Below are positions 59,965 to 61,018 of a stretch of DNA of 61,018 bases, in pieces. The translations under genes and the position numbers were made by a program. The notes beneath the pieces were generated by a model that saw only the letters and a program-made list of their open reading frames with translations, ran no database searches and was not told the DNA's origin. Source of the stretch: an uncultured beta proteobacterium (GTDB lineage Bacteria; Pseudomonadota; Gammaproteobacteria; Burkholderiales; Burkholderiaceae_C); NCBI GenBank assembly GCA_903886275.1, contig CAISLN010000037.1, forward strand, positions 1 through 61,018, read 5' to 3'. Position 1 is the first letter of the stretch. The number at the start of each line of letters is the position of its first letter.

Positions 59965-61018
59965 ATGAGCAATATAAATGGTTTGTCGACGAGCGTCATT
60001 GCAGCACTCGACACAGTTCAGATTCAGGCGCTGACAACAGACGACATCGTCACCCTGACCACCGCGCAAATCGCGGCGCTCACCACCACACAGATCATTG
60101 CTCTCAAGACCAATCAGATCGCGGTGCTTACCACGACCGGTGTGGGTGTGCTGACAACGGCGCAGGTTGCAGCACTTGAGACCACCGATGTGGCGGTTCT
60201 GAAGACGACACAAATCAAAGCGCTGACGACGGCCGGAGTGGCTGCGTTGACGACGGCGCAGGTGCAGGCGGTGACAACAGCTGGGGTGGCGGTGCTGACG
60301 ACGGCACAGATCCAGGCCTTGACGACGAGCGGCATTGCTGCCTTGACGACGGCGCAGATCCAGGCGGTGACCACGACCAATGTGGCGGCACTGACGACAG
60401 AGCAGGTAGCAGCCATTGAGACCACCGATGTGGCGGTTCTCAAGACCAGCCAGGTGGCGAATCTGACGACTGCTGGAGTGGCGAATCTGACGACGGCGCA
60501 GATCCAGGCGCTGACGACGAGCACCATCAGTGCCATCACTACCAGCGGCATCAACAACCTGACGACGGCGCAGGTGGCGGCGATAGAGACCACCGATGTG
60601 GCGGTGCTCAAGACAACCCAGATACAGGCCCTGACGACGGCTGGCATGGCGAACCTGACAACGGCGCAGGTGCAGGCGGTGACAACAACCGGTGTGGCGG
60701 TGCTGACCACGGCGCAGGCTCAGGCCTTGACGACGAGCGGCATTGCGGCGTTGACGACGGCGCAGGTACAGGTGGTGACGACCACCAACATCGCGGCGCT
60801 CACAACGGCACAGGTGGCGGCGATTGAGACCACCGATGTGGCGGTTCTCAAGACCAGCCAGGTGGCCAACCTGACGACTGCTGGAGTGGCGAATTTGACG
60901 ACGGCGCAGATCCAGGCGCTGACGACGAGCACCATCAGTGCCATCACCACCAGCGGCATCAGCAACCTGACGACGGCGCAGGTGGCAGCGATAGAGACCA
61001 CCGATGTGGCGGCGCTCA
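59965..61018 (+). CDS. Giant octapeptide-repeat protein, 5' part (runs off the window)
   Basis: From ATG 59965 (GAAGGA about 8 bases upstream) the frame is open through 351 codons to the window end, so the gene is partial. After MSNINGL, residues 8-351 are exactly 43 octapeptides with pattern [T/E/K]-T-[T/A/S]-[Q/G/D/N]-[V/I]-x-[A/N]-[L/I/V], for instance TTAQVQAL, ETTDVAVL, KTSQVANL. The visible part has no Cys, Pro, Arg, His or aromatic residue and no N-terminal signal peptide. The regular Thr pair before a hydrophobic segment could cap short helices or beta strands, so a solenoid or fibre is likely. It has a perfect sigma-28 promoter, so probably a flagellum-linked surface or structural protein. 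Function not known to me. Confidence 0.85.
   Translation, partial: MSNINGLSTSVIAALDTVQIQALTTDDIVTLTTAQIAALTTTQIIALKTNQIAVLTTTGVGVLTTAQVAALETTDVAVLKTTQIKALTTAGVAALTTAQVQAVTTAGVAVLTTAQIQALTTSGIAALTTAQIQAVTTTNVAALTTEQVAAIETTDVAVLKTSQVANLTTAGVANLTTAQIQALTTSTISAITTSGINNLTTAQVAAIETTDVAVLKTTQIQALTTAGMANLTTAQVQAVTTTGVAVLTTAQAQALTTSGIAALTTAQVQVVTTTNIAALTTAQVAAIETTDVAVLKTSQVANLTTAGVANLTTAQIQALTTSTISAITTSGISNLTTAQVAAIETTDVAAL
60178..60993 (+). repeat. 408-bp super-repeat (17 octapeptides) within the repeat gene
   Basis: ETTDVAVL codons begin at 60178, 60418, 60586, 60826 and (variant) 60994, giving spacings of 240, 168, 240 and 168 bases. Thus a 10-octad block alternates with a 7-octad block, a 408-bp unit present twice (60178-60585 and 60586-60993). 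The two 7-octad blocks differ at only about 6 of 168 bases, pointing to recent tandem duplication or gene conversion. Confidence 0.85.

Noticed and set aside
60114..61001. Antisense frames opposite the octapeptide repeats (V/A/C-rich)
   Set aside because: They are mirror products of the repeat on the other strand; the plus strand has the start codon, ribosome site and promoter.
59965..61018. CRISPR-like array
   Set aside because: The repeats are 24-base coding units without spacers, in an intact reading frame.

Overview
This is a GC-rich chromosomal segment from a motile betaproteobacterium, most probably of the order Burkholderiales, family Comamonadaceae (Rhodoferax- or Curvibacter-like). 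The basis is the gene order of the flagellar cluster (flhDC-motAB-cheYZ-flhBAF-flhG-fliA, divergent from flgMN and flgA, followed by flgBCDEFGHIJKL), the housekeeping neighbours (rep-priA-hemE), and a palindromic intergenic sequence of a type common in that family. The assignment rests on protein resemblance and gene order, not on a database search. No tRNA, rRNA, CRISPR array or recognisable transposase is visible.

Layout. Bases 1-1455: an AT-rich flank, what looks like a 3' remnant of pilY1, an intact type IV pilin (pilE) and an unknown conserved-looking gene. Bases 1465-9703 (minus strand): a Rep/UvrD-type helicase, priA, hemE and a DsbD/ScsB-type disulfide reductase. Bases 9781-15403: a DUF167 gene divergent from a B12-binding radical SAM protein coupled to a creatininase-family amidohydrolase, a histidine phosphatase, a cold-shock/DUF1294 membrane fusion and a MATE exporter. 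Bases 15419-24524: an amino-acid block. Homoserine dehydrogenase has a Thr/Ile-rich leader peptide and an attenuator-like terminator in front of it. Upstream on the same strand lie an Asp/Glu racemase, a DUF3291 gene, a Ser/Thr-dehydratase-like enzyme, a PhzF protein, an aminotransferase and LysE and EamA transporters. This run is divergent from a MocR/GntR-aminotransferase regulator with repeated ACAGTT sites between them.

Bases 24907-51621 hold the flagellar cluster. It contains hook-filament junction, hook, rod and ring genes; the anti-sigma factor FlgM and chaperone FlgN; sigma-28 FliA; a FlhG-like protein without a P-loop; FlhF; the export gate proteins FlhA and FlhB; CheZ/CheY; the MotAB stator; and the master regulator FlhDC. 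Across a divergent control region lie flagellin 1, FliD and flagellin 2. The switch, MS-ring and export ATPase genes (fliE-fliR) and cheA/cheW are not in the window.

Bases 51622-61018 are an accessory late-flagellar region: a 1230-residue protein with several glycosyltransferase-like modules between flagellin 2 and fliS-fliT, a NodT-type outer-membrane lipoprotein, a large Sel1-repeat protein, and at the edge an open reading frame made entirely of octapeptide repeats (43 in view, organised in a 17-octad super-repeat). Near-consensus sigma-28 promoters (TAAA-N15-GCCGATAA) precede flgM, flagellin 1, fliS and the octapeptide-repeat gene, so the repeat protein is probably part of the flagellar late regulon. 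The repeat protein, the modular glycosyltransferase and the Thr/Ile leader of hom are the strongest candidates for undescribed biology.
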